Part shown: positions 52,250 through 61,341 of the stretch, piece after piece
Numbering within the stretch: the first letter of the stretch is position 1
Layout: every line of letters begins with the position of its first letter
Origin: Marinicauda algicola
GTDB lineage: Bacteria; Pseudomonadota; Alphaproteobacteria; Caulobacterales; Maricaulaceae
Direction of reading: 5' to 3'
Assembly (NCBI RefSeq): GCF_017161425.1
Contig: NZ_CP071057.1
Location: 1,799,501 to 1,863,500 of the forward strand
DNA length: 64,000 bases
The notes under the pieces: model-generated
Told to the model about the DNA's origin: nothing
The model's database searches: none
The model's input: the letters and a program-made list of their open reading frames with translations, nothing else
Program-made: the position numbers and the translations under genes

Positions 52250-53023
52250 TCAGTTTTCCAGCCGGTAGACCGCCTCCTCGCGGGCGGCCTGCCTGTCGCG
52301 GGCGAGCAGCCCGGCGAAGTCCTGCGCGCGCTGCTTCATCTGACGGTCGAACGCCTCCTCGACCTCGGCGGACGCGGCCTGGTCGAGCCAGCTTGCGGCC
52401 TCGTCGGCGAACCGGTCCGGATCGGCGGCGACCTGCGCGATGGCGAGATGATAGGCGATGCCCGGCTCGTCCGGGGCACTGCGCGCGGCGGAGCGATAGT
52501 GCGCAAGGCCGGTCTGGAGCGAGGCGCCGAGCGTGCCTTCCCCGCCGCGGCGCGCGACCTCCATGTGCCAGGCGCCGTAGAGCGCGTGCGCCCAGGGATC
52601 GTCCGGGTCGAGCTCCAGCGCGGTGAGGATATGGTCGCGCCCCTGCTGCGGGATGCCGGCGAGCCAGGCGCGCCAGGCGGGCATGAAGCGGCCGCGATAG
52701 CCGAGCGCAGCGGCCAGGCGCAGATGCGCGTCGGCCAGCGTGTCGTCGCGCGCGAGCGCTTCCTCGGCATGCTCTTGCGCGGTGCGCGCGGCCTGCGGCC
52801 GGTCGAGGCCGTCCTTCCAGGTCATCAGCGCGGCGAGTACCGCCTCGGCCGCGAGCATGTGGCCCCGGGCGCCGTCCGCCTCGAGCGCGAGCCGCTCGGC
52901 CCGCTCCCACTCGCCCTCCCGGTAGGCCACCCCGGCGCGGTCGAGCACGGAGGCCTCGCCGTCGCCGGCGAAGGCAGGGCCGGGCAGCATGAGAAGGACC
53001 AGGAGGACGGCAATCGGGCGCAT
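52250..53023 (-). CDS. Periplasmic TPR protein
   Basis: A 257-residue exported protein with a cleavable signal peptide (MRPIAVLLVLLMLPGPAFA) and TPR-like helices throughout (AGVAYREGEWERAERLALEADG, ADAHLRLAAALGYRGRF, HILTALELDPDDPWAHALYGAWHME). It probably acts as a periplasmic scaffold; partners and function are unknown. Its stop lies 4 bases from the convergent S24 gene, and it follows the lysyl-tRNA synthetase gene on the same strand. Confidence 0.8.
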   Translation of the reverse strand: MRPIAVLLVLLMLPGPAFAGDGEASVLDRAGVAYREGEWERAERLALEADGARGHMLAAEAVLAALMTWKDGLDRPQAARTAQEHAEEALARDDTLADAHLRLAAALGYRGRFMPAWRAWLAGIPQQGRDHILTALELDPDDPWAHALYGAWHMEVARRGGEGTLGASLQTGLAHYRSAARSAPDEPGIAYHLAIAQVAADPDRFADEAASWLDQAASAEVEEAFDRQMKQRAQDFAGLLARDRQAAREEAVYRLEN

Positions 53024-53099
53024 GGGATCAGCTTAACGCGCCGAGCCCCGTCCAGGCATGCATATTCTCACCCCCGCCCCGCGTGGGTCGCGTGCGGTC

Positions 53100-54689
53100 C
53101 TAGGCGAGGTCCTCGCCCTTCAGGGCACGCTCGATGAGGTCGATCGTCTGCGGCAGGCCGTAGATCGCGGCGAAGCTGCCGAAGCGCGGGCCCTGGCTCT
53201 GGCCGAGCAGGACTTCGTAGAGCGCCTTGAACCAGTCGCGCAGCGGCTCGAAATCGTGCGCCTTGCCCGCGGCGAACACCTCGGTCTGGATGATTTCCGC
53301 GTCGGTCTCCCCGGGGTCGAGGGCCTTGAGGCGCGCGAGCAGGTCCTGCATCGCCGCGCGTTCCTTCGCGGTCGGGGCGCGATAGACCTTCTGCGGCTTC
53401 ACGAAGTCCTCGTAATAGGCGATCGCATAGCTCGTCAGCCGGTCCAGGAAGGGCTCGCTGTCCGGCGTCGCGTCCGGGGCGTAGCGCGTGATGAAGCCCC
53501 ACAGCGTGTCCTTGTCCGACGCGTTGGCGACCGAGACGAGATTGAGCAGCAGCGCGAACGAGATGTCCGCGCCGGGCGCGGGCGGGTTGCCGTTGTGGAT
53601 GTGCCAGACCGGGTTCTCGATCTGCTGCGCCGGCTCCTGCTGCGGGAAGGCGGCGAGATGCTGGCGGTACTCGTCGACGGCCTTGGGGATGACGTCGAAA
53701 TAGAGACGCTTGGCCGTCTTCGGCTTGGTGTACATGTACATCGACAGGCTTTCCCACGGCGCGTAGCGCAGCCAGTCCTCCACCGCGATTCCGTTGCCCT
53801 TCGACTTGGAGATCTTCTCGCCCCGCTCGTCGAGGAACAGCTCGTAGACGAACTGGACGGGCGGATTGCCGCCGAGGATGCGGCAGATCTTGGAATAGAT
53901 CGGGGCGTTGGCCTGGTGGTCCTTGCCGAACATCTCGAAATCGACGCCCAGCGCGGCCCAGCGCATGCCGAAATCGGGCTTCCACTGCAGCTTGGCGTTC
54001 CCGCCGGTCACCCTGATCGTCTGCTCCTCGCCGTCCTCGTCGTCGAAGGTGACGGTCCCGGCCTCCGCATCGACCGATTTCATCGGCACGTAGAGCACCT
54101 TGCCGGACTTCGGCGAGATCGGCAGCACGGGCGAATAGGTCCTGCGCCGCTCCTCGCCCAGCGTGGGGAGCATGACGTCCATGATCTTGTCGAAATGCTT
54201 CAGCGTCGCGAGCAGCGCGGCGTCGTAGGTGCCGTCGCGGTAGAGATCGGTCGCCGAAGCGAAGTCGTACTCGAAGCGGAAATGATCGAGAAAGGCGCGC
54301 AGGCGCGCATTCATGTGCGCGCCGTAGCTCGCGTGAGTGCCGAACGGGTCGGGCACGCTCGTCAGCGGCCGGTCGAGATGGTTCGCGAGCGCGTCGCGGT
54401 TGGGTACGTTCTCGGGCACCTTCCTCATGCCGTCCATGTCGTCGGAGACGCACAGGAGCCTGGTGGGATATCTGTCGCCGGTCAGTACCCGGAAGGCGTG
54501 ACGCACCATGGTGGTGCGCGCGACCTCGCCGAAGGTGCCGATATGGGGAAGGCCCGACGGCCCGTAGCCAGTCTCGAACACCACCGCGTCGCCGGTCAGG
54601 CCGTCCTTCTCGACGCGTTTCTTCACCTCGCGCGCCAGTTCGAACGGCCAGGCCTTGGCGTCTTGGGCAAGCGCGGTGAAGTCGGTCAT
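53100..54689 (-). CDS. lysS: Lysyl-tRNA synthetase, class I
   Basis: A 529-residue class I LysRS, charging tRNA-Lys by the class I Rossmann fold; it is found in archaea and many alphaproteobacteria instead of class II LysRS. The HIGH motif is PHIGT (about residues 48-52) in [13 protein letters not shown], and the KMSKS motif is KISKSKG near residue 293. The C-terminal anticodon-binding helical bundle is intact and the length is normal. It is presumably essential, unless a class II copy exists elsewhere. Confidence 0.96.
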   Translation of the reverse strand: MTDFTALAQDAKAWPFELAREVKKRVEKDGLTGDAVVFETGYGPSGLPHIGTFGEVARTTMVRHAFRVLTGDRYPTRLLCVSDDMDGMRKVPENVPNRDALANHLDRPLTSVPDPFGTHASYGAHMNARLRAFLDHFRFEYDFASATDLYRDGTYDAALLATLKHFDKIMDVMLPTLGEERRRTYSPVLPISPKSGKVLYVPMKSVDAEAGTVTFDDEDGEEQTIRVTGGNAKLQWKPDFGMRWAALGVDFEMFGKDHQANAPIYSKICRILGGNPPVQFVYELFLDERGEKISKSKGNGIAVEDWLRYAPWESLSMYMYTKPKTAKRLYFDVIPKAVDEYRQHLAAFPQQEPAQQIENPVWHIHNGNPPAPGADISFALLLNLVSVANASDKDTLWGFITRYAPDATPDSEPFLDRLTSYAIAYYEDFVKPQKVYRAPTAKERAAMQDLLARLKALDPGETDAEIIQTEVFAAGKAHDFEPLRDWFKALYEVLLGQSQGPRFGSFAAIYGLPQTIDLIERALKGEDLA

Positions 54690-54767
54690 CGGTGTCTGCT
54701 CTCGAGCGTGCGGGGATGTCGGCTGGCGAGGTAGACCCGGCGCGCCACCGCGTCAATGCGCGCGCCC

Positions 54768-56381
54768 TCACGCCGCCTTGAAACGCGGATCGAAGCTGTC
54801 CGCGCGCGCGGCCTTCCACTCCTCGGCATAGATCGTGGCCTCCGGCTCGTCGAGCAGCTGGCCGGGTTCGAGCACGGGATAGAGCTCGGAGAACGCGCTC
54901 GCCTTGTCGGCGCCCCAGCGGCGCATGATCTGCTCGGGATGGATGTCCTTGGGATCCTCGCACCCGGCCGCGGCGCAGACCTGGATGAGGGCGTCGATCG
55001 TGTTGCGGTGGAAATTGACGACGCGTGGGACCTTGTCCTCGATGACGAGGCCGCGCTGGCGGTCGCGATCCTGGGTGGTGATGCCGGTCGGGCAGCGATT
55101 GGTGTGGCAGCGCATGGACTGCACGCAGCCCAGCGCGAACATGAAGCCGCGCGCCGAATTGACCCAGTCCGCGCCGAGCGCCAGCGTCTTGGCGAAGCGC
55201 GCGCCGGTGATGATCTTGCCGGCCGCGCCGATCTTCACCCTCTCGCGCAGCCCCGTGCCGGTGAGCGCGTCGCGCACGACGAGGAGGCCGTTCCGCATCG
55301 GCGAGCCGATATCGTCGATGAACTCCGTCGGCGCCGCGCCGGTACCGCCCTCGATCCCGTCCACGACGATGAAGTCGGGCAGGATCTTCGTTTCCAGCAT
55401 CGCCTTGGCGAGAGCGAGCATCTCGCTCCTCTTGCCGACGCAGAGCTTGAAGCCGACCGGCTTGCCCCCCGAGAGTTCGCGCAGGCGGGCGATGAACTCC
55501 ATCATCTCGATCGGGTTGGAAAAGGCCGAGTGGGACGGCGGGGAGATGCAATCCTGGCCCGCCGGGACGCCGCGGGCCTCGGCGATCTCCTGCGTGACCT
55601 TCTCGCCGGGCAGCACCCCGCCATGGCCGGGCTTTGCGCCCTGGGAGAGCTTGATCTCGATCATCTTCACCTGATCGGAAGAGGCCCGATCCTGGAATTT
55701 CTGAGGATCGAACCCGCCGTCCTTCGTGCGGCAGCCGAAATAGCCCGATCCGATCTCCCAGATGAGGTCCCCGCCATGGCGGTGATGGCGCGAGATGCCC
55801 CCTTCCCCGGTGTCCTGCGCGAAATTGCCGGCCTTCGCCCCCTTGTTCAGCGCCTCGGTCGCGCGCGCGCCGATCGCGCCGAAGCTCATGGCGGACACGT
55901 TGAAGATGGACGCATCGTAGGGCTGCTTGCAGTCGGACCCGCCGATGGTCAGGCGCCGCTTGGCGTTCTCGCCGGTCCGCGCGGCTATCGAGTGCTGGAT
56001 CCACTCGATCTCGGTGTAGCGGAAATCGCTCTTCGAGCCGAAGGGCTCGAGGCCCTCGATATTCTTCGAACGGCGGTAGACCAGGGCGCGCTCTTCCTGG
56101 TGGAAGGGCCGCCCGTCGGTCTCGCTCTCCACGAAGTAGGAGCGCACGAAGGGGCGCAGGGCCTCGGAGACCCAGCGGATGCGCGCCAGGGCCGGGTAGT
56201 TGCGCCACAGGGTGTGGGCGGCCTGGAACTGGTCGAAGAGGCCGAGCAGGGCGCCGGTGCCGAAGAACACCACGCCAATCATCCACCAGCCGCTCCAGGC
56301 GATCGTCGCGGCGATCGACAGGGCAGCGAGCAGGATGGCGGCGAGCCAGGGCAGGTAGCGCGACTTGTCCCGCAAGGTCAT
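54768..56381 (-). CDS. FMN-binding glutamate synthase-family protein, membrane-anchored
   Basis: A 537-residue protein with two N-terminal membrane spans (about residues 11-48), then the FMN-binding TIM barrel of the glutamate synthase large subunit. Key regions are IFNVSAMSFGAIGARATEALNKGAK, GAKPGHGGVLPGEKVT and IVVDGIEGGTGAAP. A cysteine cluster, MRCHTNRCPTGITTQD (near residue 427), matches the iron-sulfur site. It lacks the amidotransferase and GXGXG domains of GltB, so it is a stand-alone oxidoreductase of unknown electron donor. AAGGAGGA decides the start. Confidence 0.93.
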   Translation of the reverse strand: MTLRDKSRYLPWLAAILLAALSIAATIAWSGWWMIGVVFFGTGALLGLFDQFQAAHTLWRNYPALARIRWVSEALRPFVRSYFVESETDGRPFHQEERALVYRRSKNIEGLEPFGSKSDFRYTEIEWIQHSIAARTGENAKRRLTIGGSDCKQPYDASIFNVSAMSFGAIGARATEALNKGAKAGNFAQDTGEGGISRHHRHGGDLIWEIGSGYFGCRTKDGGFDPQKFQDRASSDQVKMIEIKLSQGAKPGHGGVLPGEKVTQEIAEARGVPAGQDCISPPSHSAFSNPIEMMEFIARLRELSGGKPVGFKLCVGKRSEMLALAKAMLETKILPDFIVVDGIEGGTGAAPTEFIDDIGSPMRNGLLVVRDALTGTGLRERVKIGAAGKIITGARFAKTLALGADWVNSARGFMFALGCVQSMRCHTNRCPTGITTQDRDRQRGLVIEDKVPRVVNFHRNTIDALIQVCAAAGCEDPKDIHPEQIMRRWGADKASAFSELYPVLEPGQLLDEPEATIYAEEWKAARADSFDPRFKAA

Positions 56382-56683
56382 GAACCGGTCCTCCTTGCCC
56401 GGTACAACACCGGGGACCGCGGCAGGGTTCAGGGCGTGCGGGGCAGCGTGTTCGGCGCCGAGAGCGCAGAGCCCGCCCCTTCTGCCCTCCTGCGGCGATG
56501 ATGCGCCTCGACCGGGGATCCGCGCCGCGGCGGTCACGCTGCACCCATCTCCCGCCCGTCAAGCCTGGGCCAGCGACCGGGCAAGGCCGTGACAGACCGG
56601 TTCCTGCGCGCGCGCCGCACGGCTTCGCGGCGCACGCAGACCCCCTCTTGCAAACTGACTGACCGGTCAGTTATAAGCACGGT
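56382..56683. promoter_or_regulatory. 302-base divergent region between the FMN enzyme and TetR genes
   Basis: It holds the ribosome site of the FMN-enzyme gene at its left end and, at its right end (56648-56677), the promoter and palindrome of tetR. I see no further gene or clear motif between them. Confidence 0.5.
56648..56677 (+). promoter_or_regulatory. Promoter and operator of the TetR/HlyD/ABC operon
   Basis: TTGCAA (56648-56653) and TATAAG (56672-56677) are 18 bases apart and enclose the perfect 14-base palindrome ACTGACCGGTCAGT (56658-56671). The transcription start expected from this -10 falls on the tetR ATG at 56684, implying a leaderless mRNA. Confidence 0.75.
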
Positions 56684-57319
56684 ATGTCCAAGCCCGTACG
56701 CCAGCGCCGCCCGGAAGACCGCCCCGACGAGATCCTCGACGCGGCCCTTGCCGAGTTCACCGAGGCCGGCTTCGCCGGCGCGAAGGTGGAGGACATCGCG
56801 CGCCGCGCCGGCGTCTCGAAGGGCACGATCTATCTCTATTTCGACACCAAGGAGGCGATGCTGAAGGCGCTCGTCGAGCAGTCTGCCGGCCGCATCGCGC
56901 AGGGGGCCGCGGCGCTCATCGAGGCGGGGGCCGCGCGCGATCCGGTCCAGACCTATCGCAGCGTGTTCCGCATGGTGCTCACCGCCATGTCCGATCCGGA
57001 CATCTCCGCGGCGCCCCGTCTGGTCCTGTCGGAAGCGGCCCGCTTTCCCGAACTCGCGCGCTACTACCGCGAGCGCGTCATCCAGATCGGCATCGGCGCG
57101 CTGAAGCGCCTGCTCGAAACCGGGGCGCAGTCGGGCGTGTTCAGGAAAGTGGACCTCGTGGCGGCCGAGCGCGTGCTCGCCGGGCCGGCCGTGGCGCACC
57201 TGATGCTGTCCACCGTATTCGCCCTGCCGGGCGATCCGCGGCCGGATCCCGCCCGGCTCGCCGACCAGATCACCGATATCGTGCTTTACGGGCTGACGCC
57301 CCGGACGGACCGGCCATGA
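56684..57319 (+). CDS. TetR-family regulator of an ABC exporter operon
   Basis: A 211-residue TetR regulator (helix-turn-helix EILDAALAEFTEAGFAGAKVEDIARRAGVSKGTIYLYFDTKEAML, about residues 16-60). Its stop overlaps the adaptor start by 4 bases, and the operon continues with an ATPase and a permease, the layout of YbiH/CecR-YbhG-type exporters. A palindrome covers its promoter, so it probably represses the whole operon. Confidence 0.93.
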   Translation: MSKPVRQRRPEDRPDEILDAALAEFTEAGFAGAKVEDIARRAGVSKGTIYLYFDTKEAMLKALVEQSAGRIAQGAAALIEAGAARDPVQTYRSVFRMVLTAMSDPDISAAPRLVLSEAARFPELARYYRERVIQIGIGALKRLLETGAQSGVFRKVDLVAAERVLAGPAVAHLMLSTVFALPGDPRPDPARLADQITDIVLYGLTPRTDRP

Positions 57320-58263
57320 GACATCTGCCCATCCCCCTGCTTTCGTGCGTGCTGGCCCTGGCCGCCTGCGGCGAGCCGGACGAACTCACGCTGCACGGCT
57401 ATGCCGAGGCCGACTTCCGCAATCTCGCGCCGCAGGCGCCGGGGCGCATCGACAGCCTGAACGTCGCCGACGGCGACCGGGTCGCAGCGGGCACGGCCCT
57501 GTTCAGCCTCGACAGCCGGGCCGAGCGCGAGGCGCTGGAAGCCGCCCGCCGGCGCGCCGAGGCGGCGGCCGCCCGCTTCGACGAAGCGGCTGCGGGCGGG
57601 CGCGAGCCGGAGATCGCCGCGGCGCGCGACGCGCTCGACCAGGCCCGCGCCGAGCAGCAGCGCGCCCGCGAGAACCTCGTGCGCACGCTGACCCTGTTCG
57701 AGCGCGGCGTCGTTCCGCGCGCGCGCCTCGACGATGCCCAGGCCCAGGCGGCGAGCGCCGACGCGCGCGTCGCCGAGCTGCGCCAGCGCCTGACGCTGGT
57801 ACAGCTGCCGGCCCGCGAACAGCGCCTCGCCGCGCTCGCCGCCGAGGCCGAGGCCGCCCGGGCCGAGGCCTCGCGCCTGGAAGCCGAGCTCGCCCGGCGC
57901 ACGGTGTCCGCCCCGGCCGAGGGGCGGGTCGACCGCGTGCTCGCCTTCGAAGGCGAGATGGCCGGACCGAGCCAGCCGGTCGTGCGCTTCCTGCCGGACG
58001 GCGCGCTCTACGCCCTGGTCTTCATTCCCGAGCCGATCCTCGCCGGCACGCCGGTCGGCACGCGGCTCTCGGTCACCTGCGATGCCTGCCCGCCGGACCT
58101 GGAGGCGCGGATCACCGCGATCTCCGAGGAAGCCGAGTTCACCCCGCCGGTGATCTATTCCGACGAGGAGCGCGCGCGCCTGGTCTATCGCGCCGAGGCG
58201 GTTTTCGAAGGCGCGGACGCACCGCCCGCGGGCACGCCCCTGAGGGTGCGCGTCGTCGAATGA
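57316..58263 (+). CDS. HlyD-family adaptor lipoprotein of the ABC exporter
   Basis: A 315-residue membrane fusion protein with an N-terminal signal ending in LALAAC (Cys18 as lipid attachment). The lipoyl half (QAPGRIDSLNVADGDRVAAGTALFSLD), a long Ala/Arg/Glu-rich coiled hairpin (about 85-195), and the second lipoyl half (TVSAPAEGRVDRVLAFEGEMAGPSQP) are present. It connects the ABC permease to an outer-membrane channel. ATGA overlaps link it to both neighbours; it is of the YbhG type. Confidence 0.92.
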   Translation: MRHLPIPLLSCVLALAACGEPDELTLHGYAEADFRNLAPQAPGRIDSLNVADGDRVAAGTALFSLDSRAEREALEAARRRAEAAAARFDEAAAGGREPEIAAARDALDQARAEQQRARENLVRTLTLFERGVVPRARLDDAQAQAASADARVAELRQRLTLVQLPAREQRLAALAAEAEAARAEASRLEAELARRTVSAPAEGRVDRVLAFEGEMAGPSQPVVRFLPDGALYALVFIPEPILAGTPVGTRLSVTCDACPPDLEARITAISEEAEFTPPVIYSDEERARLVYRAEAVFEGADAPPAGTPLRVRVVE

Positions 58264-59192
58264 GCGAGGAGCGCGACACCGTCATCGAGGTCGAGGGCCT
58301 GACCAAGCGCTTCGGCGGGCTCACCGCGGTGGACGATTTCTCCATGCGCGTGCCGAAGGGCGCCATCTACGGCTTCCTCGGGCCCAACGGCTCGGGCAAG
58401 ACCACGACGATCCGGCTGATGGTCGGCCTCATGAGGCCCGATGCGGGCGGCGGCACGGCGCTGGGCTACGACATCGCGACCCAGGCGCGCGAGATCAAGC
58501 AGCGCATCGGCTACATGACGCAGCATTTCTCGCTCTATTCGGACCTGACGGTGCGCGAGAACCTGGACTTCGTCTCGCGCCTGCACGCACTCGAGGGCCG
58601 CAAGCAGGCGGTCGAGGCGGCGCTGGAGGAGTACAATCTCGATCCGCGCGCCGACCAGCTGGCCGGCACGCTCTCGGGCGGCTGGAAGCAGCGCCTGGCG
58701 CTCGCCGCCTCCCAGATGCATCGCCCGCAGCTCCTGCTGCTCGACGAGCCCACCGCCGGCGTCGATCCCAAGGCGCGGCGCGATTTCTGGGACCGGATCA
58801 GGGGCCTTACGCGCAAGGGCGTCACCGTGCTGGTCTCGACCCACTACATGGACGAGGCGGTGCAGTGCGACTACATCGCCTTCATCTCGGCGGGAAAGAA
58901 GCTCGTCGACGCCCCCTCCGGAGAGGTGCCCGAGCGCGTCGGCCTGTACACGCGGCGCATCGAGGGTCCCGATCTCGCCGGCCTGCGCGACGAGCTCGAG
59001 GGTCTGGACGGCATCGACCAGATCGCCCGCTTCGGCTCGGCCCTGCACGTGAGCGGGCGCGACGAGGAGAGGCTGGAGCGGGCGCTGCGGCCCTGGGTCG
59101 ACGACGAGGACTACACCGTCGAGCCCGTCCGCAGCGGCCTGGAAGAAGCCTTCATCTGGCTGATGGCGGAAAAGCGCGAGGCTGCGCCGTGA
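58260..59192 (+). CDS. ABC exporter ATP-binding protein
   Basis: A 310-residue ATPase of the DrrA/YbhF type. Walker A GPNGSGKTTT is at residues 41-50, the signature LSGGWKQR near residue 138, and Walker B LLLLDEPTAGVDP near residue 159. The H-loop sits in VLVSTHYMDEAVQCD. A C-terminal regulatory tail follows. E. coli YbhF has two ATP domains in one chain; this one has a single domain, so it should dimerise. Coupled to both neighbours by 4-base overlaps. Confidence 0.95.
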   Translation: MSEERDTVIEVEGLTKRFGGLTAVDDFSMRVPKGAIYGFLGPNGSGKTTTIRLMVGLMRPDAGGGTALGYDIATQAREIKQRIGYMTQHFSLYSDLTVRENLDFVSRLHALEGRKQAVEAALEEYNLDPRADQLAGTLSGGWKQRLALAASQMHRPQLLLLDEPTAGVDPKARRDFWDRIRGLTRKGVTVLVSTHYMDEAVQCDYIAFISAGKKLVDAPSGEVPERVGLYTRRIEGPDLAGLRDELEGLDGIDQIARFGSALHVSGRDEERLERALRPWVDDEDYTVEPVRSGLEEAFIWLMAEKREAAP

Positions 59193-60304
59193 CCCTCTCG
59201 CGCGTGTTCTCCCGCATCTTCGCCGTGGTCGCGAAGGAATTCATCCAGATGCGCCGTGACCGGCTGACCTTCGCGATGATGGTCGGCATCCCGCTGATGC
59301 AGCTCCTGCTCTTCGGCTATGCGATCAACACCGACCCGCGCCATCTGCCGACCCTGGTGGAGATGGGCGATCACGGGCCGCTCTCGCGCGCGATTGTGCA
59401 GGCGATGGAGACCTCCACCTATTTCGAGATCATCGGCGTCGTCGACGATCCCGGCGAGGCCGGAGAGGCGCTGCAGACCGGCGAGGCGCTGTTCGTGGTG
59501 ACCATCCCGGCCCATTTCGAGCGCGACCTGCTGCGCGGCGAGCGCCCGCAGATCCTGCTCGATGCCGATGCCACCGACCCGGTCGCCGCCGGCGCGGGCA
59601 TCGGCGCCTTCCCGACCATCGTGAGCGAGGCGCTCGCGCCGCTGACGGGCGGGCGAGCGCCGGCGGCCGAGACGGTCGTCCACCGGCGCTACAATCCGGC
59701 CGGGCGCACCGAACTCAACATCGTGCCCGGCCTGCTCGGCGTGATCCTGACCATGACCATGGTCATGATGACGTCCATGGCGATCACCAAGGAGCGCGAG
59801 CGCGGCACGCTGGAAGGACTGCTCTCCACCCCGGCGCGCCCGTTCGAGGTCATGATCGGCAAGGTGACGCCCTATGTCTTCGTGGGCTTCTTGCAGGTCG
59901 TGCTCATGCTGGTCCTCGCCTGGACCCTGTTCGGCGTACCGTTTCGCGGAAGCGCGCTGGCCTTCGTCCTGGCGACCGGCCTGTTCATCCTGGTCAATCT
60001 CTCGCTCGGCTTCCTGTTCTCCACGCTGGCGAAGAGCCAGATGCAGGCGATGCAGATGACGTTCTTCATGTTCCTGCCCTCCATCCTGCTGTCCGGCTTC
60101 ATGTTCCCGTTCAAGGGCATGCCGGACTGGGCGCAGTTCATCGGCGAATGCCTGCCGCTGACCCATTACCTGAGGGCCGTGCGCGAGGTGATGCTCAAGC
60201 ATGCCGGCCTCGCGGAGGTGTGGAGCGATCTCTGGCCGCTCCTGATCATCCTCTCGGTGATCGCCGCGGCCGCGATGGCACGCTACCAGCGCACGCTCGA
60301 CTAG
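59189..60304 (+). CDS. ABC exporter permease (YbhR/ABC-2 type)
   Basis: A 371-residue ABC-2 permease starting at a GTG that overlaps the ATPase stop. One N-terminal span (LTFAMMVGIPLMQLLLFGYAINTDP) is followed by a periplasmic loop of about 140 residues and five more spans. ITKERERGTLEGLLSTPARPFEVMIGK is the coupling helix and FMFPFKGMPDWAQFIGECLPLTHYLRAVREVML is a family signature. Only one permease gene is present, so it may act as a homodimer. Substrate unknown. Confidence 0.93.
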   Translation: MTLSRVFSRIFAVVAKEFIQMRRDRLTFAMMVGIPLMQLLLFGYAINTDPRHLPTLVEMGDHGPLSRAIVQAMETSTYFEIIGVVDDPGEAGEALQTGEALFVVTIPAHFERDLLRGERPQILLDADATDPVAAGAGIGAFPTIVSEALAPLTGGRAPAAETVVHRRYNPAGRTELNIVPGLLGVILTMTMVMMTSMAITKERERGTLEGLLSTPARPFEVMIGKVTPYVFVGFLQVVLMLVLAWTLFGVPFRGSALAFVLATGLFILVNLSLGFLFSTLAKSQMQAMQMTFFMFLPSILLSGFMFPFKGMPDWAQFIGECLPLTHYLRAVREVMLKHAGLAEVWSDLWPLLIILSVIAAAAMARYQRTLD

Positions 60305-60310
60305 CCGCGC

Positions 60311-60508
60311 TCAATCCGGGGCGTCGGAGAAGATCTCCTCGATCCTCAGGCCGAAGACGCGGCCGATCCTGAAGGCGAGCGGCAGGGAGGGGGCGTACTT
60401 GCCCGTCTCGAGCGCGTTGACGGTCTGTCGCGACACGCCGAGTTCCTCGGCCAGCTTCTGCTGGCTCCAGCCGCGCTCGGCCCTGAGTTCGCGCAGCCGG
60501 TTCCTCAT
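60311..60508 (-). CDS. Small XRE-type HTH regulator
   Basis: A 65-residue single helix-turn-helix domain (LRELRAERGWSQQKLAEELGVSRQTVNALETGKYAPSL), similar to YgzD-like regulators that accompany membrane genes. Its ATG overlaps the stop of the preceding membrane-protein gene. It is the last gene of a three-gene operon whose promoter carries three GTCAAG-N4-CTTGAC sites, so it probably autorepresses. Confidence 0.9.
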   Translation of the reverse strand: MRNRLRELRAERGWSQQKLAEELGVSRQTVNALETGKYAPSLPLAFRIGRVFGLRIEEIFSDAPD

Positions 60509-60936
60509 CGATAGCGCCTCAGGCCGACATGCAGGAAGACATAGTAGACGAGGAAGGATGCCGGCACGGCGAGGATGGCGATCAACGCCCAGGCCTCGGC
60601 GCCGATCAGGCCGGTCAGGGCCGAGACGATGCCGAGCGCCATCAGCACCAGCAACGCGGAGGCAAAGCCGATGACGAGCGCGGTCAGATGGATGCGGTGC
60701 TGCAGCTCGTCGAGCGAACGCATCAGCTGCACGAACTCGTAGGCGAACAGGAGCAGGACGGCGAAGACGCCGGCGAGTCCCGCGGCCACGCCAGCAGGAG
60801 GCACATCGGCCTCGGCGAGCCATGCCGCCAGCGCCGTGACAGGCAGCATCAGCAGGGCGAGCGCGACCGAGCGCCTGTTGTAGCGCCGGCGCGCCGCCGG
60901 CGGGGCGGAGCTGGACTCCGGGATCAGATCGATCAT
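60505..60936 (-). CDS. Four-span membrane protein of the XRE operon
   Basis: A 143-residue inner-membrane protein with about four predicted spans (SVALALLMLPVTALAAWLA, VAAGLAGVFAVLLLFAYEF, ALVIGFASALLVLMALGIV, WALIAILAVPASFLVYYVF) and basic N- and C-termini. I do not recognise a named family. ATGA overlaps join it to the upstream membrane gene and the downstream XRE gene. Confidence 0.78.
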   Translation of the reverse strand: MIDLIPESSSAPPAARRRYNRRSVALALLMLPVTALAAWLAEADVPPAGVAAGLAGVFAVLLLFAYEFVQLMRSLDELQHRIHLTALVIGFASALLVLMALGIVSALTGLIGAEAWALIAILAVPASFLVYYVFLHVGLRRYR

Positions 60937-61199
60937 GCCTCGTACTCCTTGCGGCCCTGCCCCCGGCCGGCGATCCAGCGCCACAGCGCCCGGCGGCGAT
61001 CGAGCACCGACCAGCCCAGCAGGACCACGCCGAGCCAGAACACGCCCTCGCTCGCCAGCGCCGCGGCGACCGTCATCGCGATCACCAGCGCCTTCGGCGC
61101 ATCGATCGCGAACACGACCGCCACGCTCGCCCAGGCGGCGATCACGACGGCGAGCCCGAATCCGAACAGCACCTTTCGAATGTCACGTCCCAGAGTCAT
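60933..61199 (-). CDS. Small two-span membrane protein, first gene of the XRE operon
   Basis: An 88-residue protein with two predicted spans (VLFGFGLAVVIAAWASVAVVF and ALVIAMTVAAALASEGVFWLGVVLLGW) and a basic tail. AAGGAGGG lies 5 bases before the ATG. It is first in the operon followed by the four-span protein and the XRE regulator. Unrecognised; possibly a membrane partner of that protein. Confidence 0.78.
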   Translation of the reverse strand: MTLGRDIRKVLFGFGLAVVIAAWASVAVVFAIDAPKALVIAMTVAAALASEGVFWLGVVLLGWSVLDRRRALWRWIAGRGQGRKEYEA

Positions 61200-61214
61200 C
61201 AGACCCTCCTTCTT

Positions 61215-61270
61215 GTCAAGCGACCTTGACCTGATAGCGTCAAGGTCGCTTGACGTCAAGTTCGCTTTAC
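61215..61270 (-). promoter_or_regulatory. Three XRE operators over the promoter of the membrane/XRE operon
   Basis: GTCAAG-N4-CTTGAC occurs at 61215-61230 and 61239-61254, and an imperfect copy (GTCAAG-N4-CTTTAC) at 61255-61270. The first two also form a perfect 16-base inverted repeat around 8 bases. On the minus strand a promoter TTGACG (61254-61259) and TATCAG (61231-61236) with a 17-base spacer lies among them. Confidence 0.75.
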
Positions 61271-61280
61271 AAGGAGGGAT

Positions 61281-61314
61281 AAAAAGGGCCGGCCCCGAAA
61301 CTCCGGGACCGGCC
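61281..61314 (-). terminator. Terminator of the peroxiredoxin gene
   Basis: GGCCGGCCCCG (61287-61297) pairs with CGGGACCGGCC (61304-61314), with one G-U pair in the minus-strand RNA, followed on the minus strand by five T residues. Confidence 0.85.
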
Positions 61315-61341
61315 GCATCGAAGACTTCGACTTCGCCGCGC

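Noticed and set aside
53068-56562. An 1164-codon minus-strand frame
   Set aside because: It is an alternative frame of lysS and the FMN enzyme, without any family signature.
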